From assembly GCF_014207745.1 (NCBI RefSeq), contig NZ_JACHJB010000003.1:62001-126000 (forward strand): a DNA stretch of 64,000 nucleotides, read 5' to 3'. The first letter of the stretch is position 1. Each line of letters opens with the position of its first letter. The notes under the pieces were generated by a model that did no database searches, had not been told where the DNA came from, and saw only the letters and a program-made list of their open reading frames with translations. A program made the translations under genes and the position numbers. The stretch is from Nonomuraea muscovyensis. Its GTDB lineage: Bacteria; Actinomycetota; Actinomycetes; Streptosporangiales; Streptosporangiaceae. This document shows, one piece after another, positions 54,081 through 61,592 of this stretch.

Positions 54081-54788
54081 CTATCGCCCGTGCCACCCGG
54101 GCATGTCGTCTTCCTCCCACTGCAGCTTGTCGATCACATCGACCACGCCGTTGACGTGCTGGGTCATCCGCACAGCGAGCTCCGCGTCGCTGTGGCGGTT
54201 GACGGACCCGCTCAGAGTCACGACACCGTTGCCGACCCTGACGCGGACATCGTCGGTGTCCACCCACAGGCCCTGATCGAGGACCTCCTCGCGCACCTCA
54301 CGAGCGATGTCGCCGTCCTGCCGCACGAAGACCTTGAGCAGGTCGCGGCGGCTGACGATGCCCAGCAGGATGCCGTCATCGTCGACGATCGGCAGTCTCT
54401 TGACTCCGTGCTCCTCCATGAGCCTGGCCGCCTCGACCGTCGTGGCGTCGGGCGTGGTCGTGACCGCGGGGGCGGCCATCAACTCGGCCGCCGTGTTTCC
54501 GACCGCCGTGCTGCCGGCCGCCTTGTTCCTGCCCCTGTGACCCACCCGGTCACGCAGCCGGGCGCGCAGTGGCGGCTGATATCCCTCGCGGTAGAACTGC
54601 TCCCGGAACTCCTCCTTGCGGAGCAGGTCGGCCTCCGAGACGACGCCTATGACGTGGCCCTCCGCATCCACCACGGGTACGGCGCTCACCGCGTGGGCGA
54701 TGAGGATCTCGGCGATGTCCTTGAACGGAGTGCTCCCGTTCACCGACGCGACCTCCCTGGTCATGACGCTGTTCACCGTGACGCGCAT
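54081..54788 (-). CDS. CBS-pair plus BON domain protein
   Basis: 235 residues from ATG 54788 after GAGGAG. Two CBS motifs: 'VNSVMTREVASVNGSTPFKD' with 'GVVSEADLL', and 'MAAPAVTTTPDATTVEAARL' with 'GIVSRRDLLKVF'. A C-terminal BON domain follows ('VRVRVGNGVVTLSGSVNRHS'). CBS pairs bind adenosyl nucleotides as energy sensors, and BON domains bind phospholipid or act in stress responses. It converges with ftsH and has a symmetric DosR-like box 67-80 bases upstream. Confidence 0.9.
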   Translation of the reverse strand: MRVTVNSVMTREVASVNGSTPFKDIAEILIAHAVSAVPVVDAEGHVIGVVSEADLLRKEEFREQFYREGYQPPLRARLRDRVGHRGRNKAAGSTAVGNTAAELMAAPAVTTTPDATTVEAARLMEEHGVKRLPIVDDDGILLGIVSRRDLLKVFVRQDGDIAREVREEVLDQGLWVDTDDVRVRVGNGVVTLSGSVNRHSDAELAVRMTQHVNGVVDVIDKLQWEEDDMPGWHGR

Positions 54789-54854
54789 GATCCGCTCCTC
54801 ACGTCCGTGGGACGTTGCAGCTCCATCCCATGCGCGGCCCGACAGGCCCCGGTA

Positions 54855-54868
54855 GGGACGGAAGTCCC
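54855..54868. promoter_or_regulatory. DosR/DevR-like box upstream of the CBS-BON gene
   Basis: GGGACGGAAGTCCC has perfectly complementary arms GGGAC/GTCCC, and lies between the divergent CBS-BON and phosphoribosyltransferase genes, nearer to the former. Confidence 0.6.
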
Positions 54869-54991
54869 CATTCGCGCCGTCGTTCGTCAGTGCGGCCGCC
54901 GCGAAGGCCGCCGCGAAGGCCGCCACGAAGGTCGCCACGGAGGCCGGCGCGGAACGACTCCAGCCGCCTGTCGAACAGCAGAGCCCGTATC

Positions 54992-55005
54992 GGGACTTTC
55001 AGCCC
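54992..55005. promoter_or_regulatory. DosR/DevR-like box upstream of the phosphoribosyltransferase
   Basis: GGGACTTTCAGCCC differs from GGGNC-N4-GNCCC at one position (A for G) and keeps the TTTC centre. It ends 73 bases before the ATG at 55079, the same spacing as for the FBP aldolase/phosphatase. Confidence 0.55.
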
Positions 55006-55078
55006 TAACAGCACGCGCCGTGGTGGCGGATGTTGGAGAGAGCGCGTCCGGAAGCGTCGACACGAGGAGGTGGGCGAG

Positions 55079-55759
55079 ATGTTCGTGAACCGGCAGGAGG
55101 CGGGCATCCGTCTCGGGGCGCGGTTGCGCAGATCCATCGGGGATGCGGAGGTGATCGTCCTCGGGCTGCCCAGAGGCGGTGTGCCGGTGGCGGCGGAGGT
55201 GGCGCGGGCTCTGGATGCGCCACTCGACGTGATCGTCGTCCGCAAGCTCGGGGTGCCGTTCCAGCCGGAGCTGGGGTTCGGCGCGATCGGGGAGGGAGGC
55301 GTGCGCGTGCTGAACCACGACATCATCCGCATCGCCGATCTCAACCAGATGGAGATGGCCGTGGTGGAGGAGCAGGAGCGAGCCGAGCTGGAGCGTCGCG
55401 CGCGCCGCTATCGCGGTGACCGCCCTCCGGCGGAGCTGGCGGGCCGGACGGTGATCGTGGTGGATGACGGGATCGCCACCGGCGGGACGGCCCATGCGGC
55501 CTGCCAGGTCGCGCGGGCTCGTGGTGCCTCGCGGGTCGTGCTGGCGGTGCCTGTGGGGGCGCCGGAGACGGTCGCCGGCCTGGGCAAGGTGGCCGATGAG
55601 GTGATCTGCCTGGAGACGCCGGAGCGCTTCCACGCGATCGGCGCCTGGTACGCCGACTTCGCGCAGACCACCGACCAGGAGGTGATGGAGCTGCTGCGGC
55701 GGGGCTCTCCGCCTGGCGGCCCGCGGGACGAGGACGGAACCGATCCCGGCCTGCGCTGA
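55079..55759 (+). CDS. Phosphoribosyltransferase family protein
   Basis: 226 residues, ATG after AGGAGG. The PRPP loop is 'VIVVDDGIATGGTAHAACQV'. 'VIVLGLPRGGVPVAAEVARA' and 'VIVVRKLGVPFQPELGFGAI' are typical of the dormancy-associated PRTase family (Rv0571c/Rv2030c-like N-terminal domain). The acceptor base is unknown. The gene has its own DosR-like promoter and ends in a strong hairpin, so it is monocistronic. Confidence 0.85.
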   Translation: MFVNRQEAGIRLGARLRRSIGDAEVIVLGLPRGGVPVAAEVARALDAPLDVIVVRKLGVPFQPELGFGAIGEGGVRVLNHDIIRIADLNQMEMAVVEEQERAELERRARRYRGDRPPAELAGRTVIVVDDGIATGGTAHAACQVARARGASRVVLAVPVGAPETVAGLGKVADEVICLETPERFHAIGAWYADFAQTTDQEVMELLRRGSPPGGPRDEDGTDPGLR

Positions 55760-55760
55760 G

Positions 55761-55807
55761 GGTTCGCCCTACCCTTACCGGCCCGTGCGGTATCGGTAGG
55801 GCGAAAC
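55761..55807. terminator. Hairpin after the phosphoribosyltransferase gene
   Basis: GGTTCGCCCTACC (55761-55773) pairs with GGTAGGGCGAAAC (55795-55807) at 12 of 13 positions, and an inner TACCG/CGGTA pair extends the stem. It begins directly after the stop codon, as a terminator would. Confidence 0.7.
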
Positions 55808-55821
55808 GGGGCAAATGCCCT
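55808..55821. promoter_or_regulatory. Possible DosR-like box (weak) upstream of the CBS gene
   Basis: GGGGCAAATGCCCT contains the perfect palindrome GGGCAAATGCCC but deviates from the GGGNC-N4-GNCCC spacing. It lies 28 bases before the CBS ATG. Confidence 0.35.
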
Positions 55822-55849
55822 AAAAATGGATGAATCCCAAGGGGGCATC

Positions 55850-56266
55850 ATGACGACAGCACGGGACGTCATGCATCCGGGCGTCGAGTGCGTCGGCGAG
55901 CATCAGAATCTCGCCTTCGCCGCCCAGCGCATGCGCGAACTCGACGTGGGCGCGTTGCCGATCTGCGGCGACGACGACCGGTTGCACGGCATCATCACCG
56001 ACCGGGACATCGTGCTCAAGTGCGTCGCCGCAGGAGGCGATCCCCAGACCATGACGGCGGGTGACCTGGCACAGGGCACGCCCATCACCATCGAAGCGGA
56101 CGCGGACGTCCAGCAGGTGCTCCACGCCATGGAGGAGCACCGGATCCGCCGCCTGCCGGTCATCGACAAGCATCGGCTGGTCGGGCTGATCAGCGAGGCC
56201 GACCTGGCTCGGCACCTTCCCGAGGAGCAGGTCGGCCACTTCGTGGAGATGATCTGCGCTCCGTGA
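55850..56266 (+). CDS. CBS-domain protein (HRP1-like)
   Basis: 138 residues from ATG 55850 with AAGGGGG upstream. It consists of one CBS pair: 'TARDVMHPGVECVGEHQNLA' to 'GIITDRDIVLKCVAAGG', then 'QVLHAMEEHRIRRLPVIDKH' to 'GLISEADLARHLPEE'. Size and order match hypoxic response protein 1 (Rv2626c), a DosR target of unknown action. 56 bases separate it from the PRPP synthetase gene on the same strand. Confidence 0.9.
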   Translation: MTTARDVMHPGVECVGEHQNLAFAAQRMRELDVGALPICGDDDRLHGIITDRDIVLKCVAAGGDPQTMTAGDLAQGTPITIEADADVQQVLHAMEEHRIRRLPVIDKHRLVGLISEADLARHLPEEQVGHFVEMICAP

Positions 56267-56321
56267 CCGCGCAAGCCCGCGCGATCAGGAGATGCACCCG
56301 CCACGAAGCAGGTGGGCCGCG

Positions 56322-57254
56322 ATGACTCCGTGCATCGTGGCGGGCAGGGCCAACAGCGCGCTCGCCGGTGCCGTCGCCGCGGCGCTGGGCGGCGAGCCGG
56401 TTCCGGCCGTGGTGGAGCGATTCCCGGACGGCGAGCTACGGCCGGTCGTGAGCGGTCTGCGGGGCGCGGACGCCTACCTGGTCCAGCCCACGAGCCCGCC
56501 GGTCAACGACCACATCATGGAGCTCCTCCTGCTGGTCGACGCCTGTCGCCGAGCCGGCGCCGACCGGATCACCGCGGTGCTGCCGTATTTCGGGTACGCG
56601 CGGCAGGACCGTCGCGGACGGGAGGGGCAGGCGCTCGGCGTCCGCGTCGTCGCCGACGCGCTCGCCGCGGCCGGGACGCGACGGCTGATCGTGGTGGACC
56701 CGCACACGGTCGCGCTGGAGGCCATCTGCTCCGTCGCGGTGGAGACGCTGACGGCCGTGCCGTCGCTGGCGGCCGCACTCGGCGAGGACGTGCGCGACGC
56801 CGTGGTGGTCGCGCCCGATCTGGGGGCGGTCAAGCTGGCCGAACACTACGCGGCGCTGCTGTCGCGGCCGGTGGCGGTCGTCCGCAAAACCCGGCTGAGC
56901 GGGACGAGGGTGGTCGCCGAGGAACTGGTCGGAGACGTCCGCGACTGCCCGACGGTCATCGTCGACGACATGATCAGCACAGGGAGCACGATCGAGGCCG
57001 CGGTACAAGTCGTCACCGGCCACGGCGCCGCGCCGCGGATCGTCGTGGTCGCCACTCATGGCCTGTTCGTGGGCCCGGCGGCGGAGAGACTCGGCCGCTG
57101 CACGATCCAGCGGGTGCTGGTCACCGACACCGTCGCACAGCCGGCCGCTCCGTCGCTGCCGCTCGGCGTGTGCTCGGTGGCTCCCCTGCTGGCCGACGCC
57201 ATCGGACGCCTCCATCGAGACGAACCACTGGACGAGTTGCTGGCCCGGCCATGA
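56322..57254 (+). CDS. prs: Ribose-phosphate pyrophosphokinase (PRPP synthetase) paralogue
   Basis: 310 residues from ATG 56322 (AGGTGGG upstream); an ATG at 56292 lies too close to its purine run. 'FPDGELRPVVSGLRGADAYL', 'VLPYFGYARQDRR', catalytic 'VRKTRLSGTRVVAEELVGDV' and the PRPP loop 'TVIVDDMISTGSTIEAAVQV' are diagnostic. It makes PRPP from ribose-5-phosphate and ATP. This is likely a second, stress-linked copy. Placement near a phosphoribosyltransferase gene suggests it feeds that enzyme. Confidence 0.88.
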   Translation: MTPCIVAGRANSALAGAVAAALGGEPVPAVVERFPDGELRPVVSGLRGADAYLVQPTSPPVNDHIMELLLLVDACRRAGADRITAVLPYFGYARQDRRGREGQALGVRVVADALAAAGTRRLIVVDPHTVALEAICSVAVETLTAVPSLAAALGEDVRDAVVVAPDLGAVKLAEHYAALLSRPVAVVRKTRLSGTRVVAEELVGDVRDCPTVIVDDMISTGSTIEAAVQVVTGHGAAPRIVVVATHGLFVGPAAERLGRCTIQRVLVTDTVAQPAAPSLPLGVCSVAPLLADAIGRLHRDEPLDELLARP

Positions 57255-57320
57255 CCTGTTGTCCATGCCTGACCGGATGGAACAGTCAACCGGACCCTGT
57301 CGCCGTCATGTTCCGGGCTG

Positions 57321-57524
57321 TCACCGCGGTGTTCTCGGCTCATGGTGCTCGACGTGGGCGTCGGGCCCCGGGAAGACGAGGGTCTCGTGCTCGTCCTCAA
57401 GCCAGCGGACGACGTAGGGCGGTGTGCCGTCGTCGTGCCGCAGGGAGACGATGACGCCTACCCGGCGTGCTTCGCCCTGATGGGCGCCCTCCACCACCAA
57501 CCGGTCACCGACTGCTGCCTTCAT
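57321..57524 (-). CDS. DUF1918 family protein
   Basis: 67 residues. 'MKAAVGDRLVVEGAHQGEAR' and 'DGTPPYVVRWLEDEHETLVF' with 'PGPDAHVEHH' are the complete DUF1918 signature, a small beta-barrel (SH3-like) family found almost only in actinobacteria and without a known role. Two DosR-like boxes lie 53-66 and 108-121 bases upstream, a tandem arrangement. Confidence 0.9.
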   Translation of the reverse strand: MKAAVGDRLVVEGAHQGEARRVGVIVSLRHDDGTPPYVVRWLEDEHETLVFPGPDAHVEHHEPRTPR

Positions 57525-57576
57525 GGCTCCTCCTGCAGTTGTGAGCTGCTGCTCGCCTTGACAGGTTCAGGTCATC

Positions 57577-57590
57577 GGGCCTGTGGACCC
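57577..57590. promoter_or_regulatory. DosR/DevR-like box, proximal, upstream of the DUF1918 gene
   Basis: GGGCCTGTGGACCC fits GGGNC-N4-GNCCC and starts 53 bases upstream of the ATG (minus strand). Confidence 0.6.
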
Positions 57591-57631
57591 GCCCCTTGGT
57601 TCAGTCTTCGTCCACGGGCCGCGCCTCACAA

Positions 57632-57645
57632 GGGAACTTGGTCCC
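57632..57645. promoter_or_regulatory. DosR/DevR-like box, distal, upstream of the DUF1918 gene
   Basis: GGGAACTTGGTCCC has one mismatch in the left arm. It stands 55 bases from the proximal site, between the acyl carrier protein stop and the DUF1918 gene. Tandem sites are usual for DosR. Confidence 0.5.
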
Positions 57646-57673
57646 TCGTCTGAGGGGACCTCCGTACCGCCGC

Positions 57674-57919
57674 TCAGGGAGTGCTTCGAGCGAGGAAGCC
57701 CACCGCGCCCGCCATGGTGGTGATCTCGGGATAGTCGTCCTCGTCGATGCGGCGCCCACTGGCCTCGCTCAGGTTCTCGACATAGCTGAGGAAGTCCAGC
57801 GAGTCGAGTTCGAACAGGTCGCGGAAGTCCGCGTCGGGCGGGATGTCCTGGAGGCGGGCATCGGGAGCCACCCGCCCGAGCGCGTCCTCGACGTACTGCC
57901 GTGCCTGCTCGGGAGTCAT
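57674..57919 (-). CDS. Acyl carrier protein coupled to a 2-oxoacid dehydrogenase complex
   Basis: 81 residues, ATG overlapping the E2 stop as ATGA. The phosphopantetheine site is Ser in 'LFELDSLDFLSYVENLSEAS', and the fold is the usual four-helix ACP ('MTPEQARQYVEDALGRVAPD'). It is the last gene of the E1alpha-E1beta-E2-ACP operon. No condensing enzyme, ligase or thioesterase accompanies it. Perfect translational coupling suggests that the ACP accepts the acyl group made by the dehydrogenase complex, or that it needs stoichiometric supply. That is inference. Confidence 0.88.
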   Translation of the reverse strand: MTPEQARQYVEDALGRVAPDARLQDIPPDADFRDLFELDSLDFLSYVENLSEASGRRIDEDDYPEITTMAGAVGFLARSTP

Positions 57920-59292
57920 AGCTCCGCCGGGTGGTCGAGCAGCCGGCCGACGGCGGCGAGGAACCGTCCGCCGGTGTATCCGTCGGTGGCGCGGTGGTCG
58001 GCCGCGAGGGTGACCGTGACGAGCGGGCGCACGCCGAGCAGGCCGTGGACCGCCCAGGGGCGTTCGAGGATCCTGCCGAAGCCGACCAGCGCCACCTGAG
58101 GCGGGTAGATCACGCCGTGGACCGACTCCACACCTTGGTCGCCGAGGTTGGTGACGGTCATGGTCGCCTCGGTCATCTCGGCGGCGCGCAACCGTCCGGA
58201 TCTGACGCGGGAGACGAGGTCCTTCATGCCGGCCATGAGGTCGGCGAGGTCACGGCCGGCCGCGTCGTGGAGGGCGGGCGCGATCAGCCCGCCGCCCTTC
58301 AACGAGATCGCCATGCCCAGGTGTACGGCTTCACCGGGGACGAAGCCGTCGTCGATCCAGAAGCCGTTGAGCCGCGGCACCTCGGCCGCTGCCGTCGCCG
58401 CCGCCTTGAGCAGCAGGGCCGCGGGCAGGACGCGCTCGGAGACCGGGAGTTCCCTGTTGCGCTCGCGCAGCCATGCCAGCGCCGTGCTCATGTCGATCGT
58501 GCTGGTGAGGTAGTAGTGCGGGATCTCCCGTTTGGACCGGGTCATCGCGCGGGCGATGGCCTGACGCATGGCCTGCTCTCGCCGTTCGTCCTGCCGGACG
58601 GCCTGACCGGGAGCGTTCACCGGCGGGGCGTGCCGGGCGGCGTCGCTCCGCACCGCGGCGGCCCGACGGACATCATCCGCTCTGACCGCGCCCGTGCGGC
58701 CCGTGCCCGGCACGGTGGCGAGGTCCAGATCCAGCTCGCGTGCCAGCCGCCGGGCGAGCGGCGAGGCCTTCGACCGCGCCGGCTCCGGTGGCGCCGGTGG
58801 CGCCGGCACGGTCGCGGGCCCCGTCGTCGCCCGACCGGCCGCCGGTTCGGTGCGGCCTGGCGGGACTGTGCCCTCCGGCCCGGCCGCGCGCTCCACGTCC
58901 GCACGGGTGACCGTGTCGCCCGGTCCGGTGCCGCGCAGTGACGTGAGGTCCATGCCACGCTCGGCGGCCAGGCGGCGGACCAGCGGCGACAGCACGTGCG
59001 CGGGCGAAGGCTCCGGAGGCGGCGGGGAGGGCTCGGCTGGTGCCCTCTCGGCTGGCGTCCGCTCGTCGACGACGGCCAAGGTCGTGCCGACGGGCACGCG
59101 TTCGCCGGTGTTCACGACCAGCCTGCCCACGACACCGGTGTGGAAGGACTCGACCTCGATGAGAGCCTTGTCCGTGTCGATGACCGCGATGGGGTCACCC
59201 TTGCGGATCGAGTCCCCCGGCTTGACCAGCCACTCGCTCACGGTGCCCGTCTCCATGTCGGCGCCGAGCGAGGGCATGCGGAAGTCGGCCAT
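57916..59292 (-). CDS. Dihydrolipoamide acyltransferase (E2) with two subunit-binding domains
   Basis: 458 residues, start sharing a base with the E1beta stop (TGATG). One lipoyl domain (Lys42 in 'AVIDTDKALIEVES'), a Pro/Ala linker, then two peripheral-subunit-binding domains ('LSPLVRRLAAERGMDLTSLR' and 'ASPLARRLARELDLDLATVP', each with a GTG-type turn), and the catalytic domain ('REIPHYYLTSTIDMSTALAW', 'GMAISLKGGGLIAPAL', 'LAADHRATDGYTGGRFL' with active His). Standard E2 proteins have one binding domain, so the duplication is odd. Possibly one binds E1 and one E3. No E3 gene is present. The acyl group could be acetyl, acetoin-derived or branched. Confidence 0.88.
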   Translation of the reverse strand: MADFRMPSLGADMETGTVSEWLVKPGDSIRKGDPIAVIDTDKALIEVESFHTGVVGRLVVNTGERVPVGTTLAVVDERTPAERAPAEPSPPPPEPSPAHVLSPLVRRLAAERGMDLTSLRGTGPGDTVTRADVERAAGPEGTVPPGRTEPAAGRATTGPATVPAPPAPPEPARSKASPLARRLARELDLDLATVPGTGRTGAVRADDVRRAAAVRSDAARHAPPVNAPGQAVRQDERREQAMRQAIARAMTRSKREIPHYYLTSTIDMSTALAWLRERNRELPVSERVLPAALLLKAAATAAAEVPRLNGFWIDDGFVPGEAVHLGMAISLKGGGLIAPALHDAAGRDLADLMAGMKDLVSRVRSGRLRAAEMTEATMTVTNLGDQGVESVHGVIYPPQVALVGFGRILERPWAVHGLLGVRPLVTVTLAADHRATDGYTGGRFLAAVGRLLDHPAEL

Positions 59293-60257
59293 CACGAGCT
59301 CACCACGTCCCGGGCGGCCGTCACGATCGCGGGCACCTGGGGCAGCGCGGCCTCTTCCAGGTGGTGGGCGTACGGGATGGGCACCTCGGCGGAGCACACC
59401 CGTTCCACGGGCGCGTCCAGCTCGTAGAAGGCGCGCTCCACGATGCGGGCGGTGACCTCGGCGGACAGGCTGCCGGAACGCCAGCCCTCGTCGACGATGA
59501 CGGCGCGATGGGTATGGATGATCGACTTGATCACGGTCGCCTCGTCGAGGGGACGCAGGACACGCAGGTCCACGACCTCCGCCTCGATGCCACCGGCCGC
59601 CAGCTCGTCGGCGGCGGTCAGGGCCTTGTGCAGCGTGCCGCCGTAGGCGATGAGCGTGACGTCGCGGCCCGGCCTGCGCACCGCCGCCGTGGTGATGTCG
59701 ACGGGGCCGGTCCCGGGCTCGCCCGTGGAGTTGTAGAGGGAGCCGTGCTCGAAGATCAACACCGGGTCGGGATCGGCCAGGGCGGGGGCCAGCATGCCAC
59801 CCGCGTCCTCCACCGTGGCGGGGGCCAGGATGCGCAGACCCGGAATGTGGGCGTACCAGCCTTCGAGGCTGTGCGAGTGCTGGGCGGCGAGCTGCCGTCC
59901 GGCTCCGGTGGTCATCCGGATGACCAGGGGGACGTTGAACTGGCCACCGGACATGTGCAGGATCGTCGCGGCGTTGTTGAGGATCTGGTCCAGCGCGAGC
60001 AGGCTGAAGTTGACCGTCATGATCTCGACGATGGGGCGCAGCCCGCCCAGCGCCGCGCCGATGCCGGCGCCGACGAACGCCGACTCCGACAGGGGCGTGT
60101 CGCGGATCCGCTCGGGGCCGAACCTCTCCAGCAGGCCGAGGCTGACCGCGAAGCAGCCCCCGTAGGCGCCGACGTCCTCGCCCATGAGGAACACCCGCTC
60201 GTCGGCGGTCAGAGCCTCGGCGATGGCCTCGCGGATCGCCTCCCGATAGGTGGTCAT
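59292..60257 (-). CDS. 2-oxoacid dehydrogenase E1 beta subunit
   Basis: 321 residues, ATG overlapping the E1alpha stop by ATGA. Transketolase-fold signatures: 'VFLMGEDVGAYGGCFAVSLG', 'DTPLSESAFVGAGIGAALGG', 'SHSLEGWYAHIPGLRILAPA' and 'VIVDEGWRSGSLSAEVTARI'. With E1alpha it decarboxylates a 2-oxoacid on thiamine diphosphate and passes the acyl to the E2 lipoyl arm. Pyruvate, acetoin and branched-chain members share these motifs. The order alpha-beta-E2 is seen in pyruvate and acetoin systems. Confidence 0.9.
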   Translation of the reverse strand: MTTYREAIREAIAEALTADERVFLMGEDVGAYGGCFAVSLGLLERFGPERIRDTPLSESAFVGAGIGAALGGLRPIVEIMTVNFSLLALDQILNNAATILHMSGGQFNVPLVIRMTTGAGRQLAAQHSHSLEGWYAHIPGLRILAPATVEDAGGMLAPALADPDPVLIFEHGSLYNSTGEPGTGPVDITTAAVRRPGRDVTLIAYGGTLHKALTAADELAAGGIEAEVVDLRVLRPLDEATVIKSIIHTHRAVIVDEGWRSGSLSAEVTARIVERAFYELDAPVERVCSAEVPIPYAHHLEEAALPQVPAIVTAARDVVSS

Positions 60258-61213
60258 GGCCGCACCTCGCTGTAGACGAAGCGGGTGAGCTCCTCGATCG
60301 GTTCGATCGGGGCTTCCTCGGCGAAGGTGACGGCATCCTCCAGCTCCTGAGCGATCTCCTTCTCCAGGGCGGCCAGCTCGTCCTCCGGCAGCCTGATCTG
60401 CCCGAGGGGGTCACGGAGCTTCCACTGCTCGATCTCGGCCTTGTCCCGGTACCTGTCGGGGTCGTACATCGAGTGCGCGCGGAATCGGTAGGTTCGCAGC
60501 TCCAGGAAGTGCGGGCCGGCTCCGGCGCGGATGGACTCGCACGCCCGTTCGGCGGCGTCGGCGACAGCGCGTACGTCCATTCCGTCGACCGGCCAGGCCG
60601 CCACGTCGTAGGCGGCGGCGCGCAGCGCCAGATCCGTCTCGGCCTGCGAACGGGCCAGCGCGGTGCCCATCGCGTAGAGGTTGTTCTCGCACGCGAACAG
60701 CACGGGGAGCCCCCACAGCGAGGCGAGGTTGAGGCACTCGTGGAACTCCCCCTCGGCCATCGCGCCCTCGCCGAAGAAGCACGCCGTCACCCGCCCGCGG
60801 CTCAGCAGCTTGTCGGCCAGGGCCAGACCGACCGCTACGGGCAGGCCACCGCCGACGATCGCGTTACCGCCGTAGAAGCGCCGCTCCGCGTCGAAGATGT
60901 GCATGGAGCCGCCGCGGCCCCGGCTACAGCCCGCGGCCTTGCCGTACATCTCGGCCATCACCGAACGGATCGGGACGCCGCGCGCCAGGGCGTGGCCGTG
61001 CTCGCGGTAGGTGGACACGACCGCGTCCTCGGAGGTGAGCGCGTGGCAGACGCCCGCCGCCACGGCCTCCTCGCCGATGTAGAGATGCATGAAACCACAG
61101 ATCTTCTCGCCGCTGTACAGCTCGACGCAGCGCTCCTCGAAGCGGCGGATCCGCAGCATCTGGCGCAGCAGCTCACGATCGCGGGACGATCGCGCGCGGG
61201 TTTTGCGTGGCAT
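60254..61213 (-). CDS. 2-oxoacid dehydrogenase E1 alpha subunit
   Basis: 319 residues from ATG 61213; the longer frame to 61246 would run towards the DosR-like box and is rejected. 'MLRIRRFEERCVELYSGEKI', 'STYREHGHALARGVP', thiamine diphosphate site 'VTACFFGEGAMAEGEFHECL' through 'FACENNLYAMGTA', and the phosphorylation-loop-like 'FRAHSMYDPDRYRDKAEIEQ'. Residues 'SRGRGGSMHIFD' are typical of pyruvate/acetoin E1alpha. It is the first gene of the four-gene operon, 36 bases downstream of a perfect DosR-like palindrome, so the complex is probably induced under hypoxia or dormancy. Confidence 0.9.
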   Translation of the reverse strand: MPRKTRARSSRDRELLRQMLRIRRFEERCVELYSGEKICGFMHLYIGEEAVAAGVCHALTSEDAVVSTYREHGHALARGVPIRSVMAEMYGKAAGCSRGRGGSMHIFDAERRFYGGNAIVGGGLPVAVGLALADKLLSRGRVTACFFGEGAMAEGEFHECLNLASLWGLPVLFACENNLYAMGTALARSQAETDLALRAAAYDVAAWPVDGMDVRAVADAAERACESIRAGAGPHFLELRTYRFRAHSMYDPDRYRDKAEIEQWKLRDPLGQIRLPEDELAALEKEIAQELEDAVTFAEEAPIEPIEELTRFVYSEVRP

Positions 61214-61248
61214 ACCTTCACGCTCCGTCGACGGCCCCGGCGGCACCA

Positions 61249-61262
61249 GGGACCAAGGTCCC
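61249..61262. promoter_or_regulatory. DosR/DevR-like box upstream of the dehydrogenase-ACP operon
   Basis: GGGACCAAGGTCCC has perfectly complementary six-base arms (GGGACC/GGTCCC). It starts 36 bases upstream of the E1alpha ATG. Confidence 0.7.
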
Positions 61263-61447
61263 GCCTGTCAGAGGCACATGGCCCATCACGCGGGTCAGCT
61301 CGCTTCCCGAGGCGGGGATATCACCGTGGACCGGGTATCGGGTGCATGAGCGGGGGTCGGACTCCTGGATCCGAAGGACCGGGTCGAGGACCTTCTGCTC
61401 TGGCGGCGGAAGGCGCGACCTTCGACGATGGGCGCGAGGTGAGGAGC

Positions 61448-61591
61448 ATGGCCGGTTCGCGAGGGATCGTTGTCGGCTACGACGGTTCCGGGTGGCGGGG
61501 CACATACACCAACGTGCGCGCCGAGTCCCGCGCCACCGTGCCCGCCCGGCCGAACGGGCCACAGGAGGTCGCCCGGGCGCGGAAGTCCTGA
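61448..61591 (+). pseudogene. Truncated universal stress protein gene
   Basis: 47 codons from ATG 61448 (GAGGTGAGG upstream). The first 15 residues ('MAGSRGIVVGYDGSG') are a typical universal stress protein N-terminus with the ATP-binding Asp, but the rest is unrelated Arg-rich sequence and the frame stops one base before the P-type ATPase start. It is probably the remnant of a deleted gene whose ribosome site now sits in front of the ATPase. Confidence 0.6.
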
Positions 61592-61592
61592 C

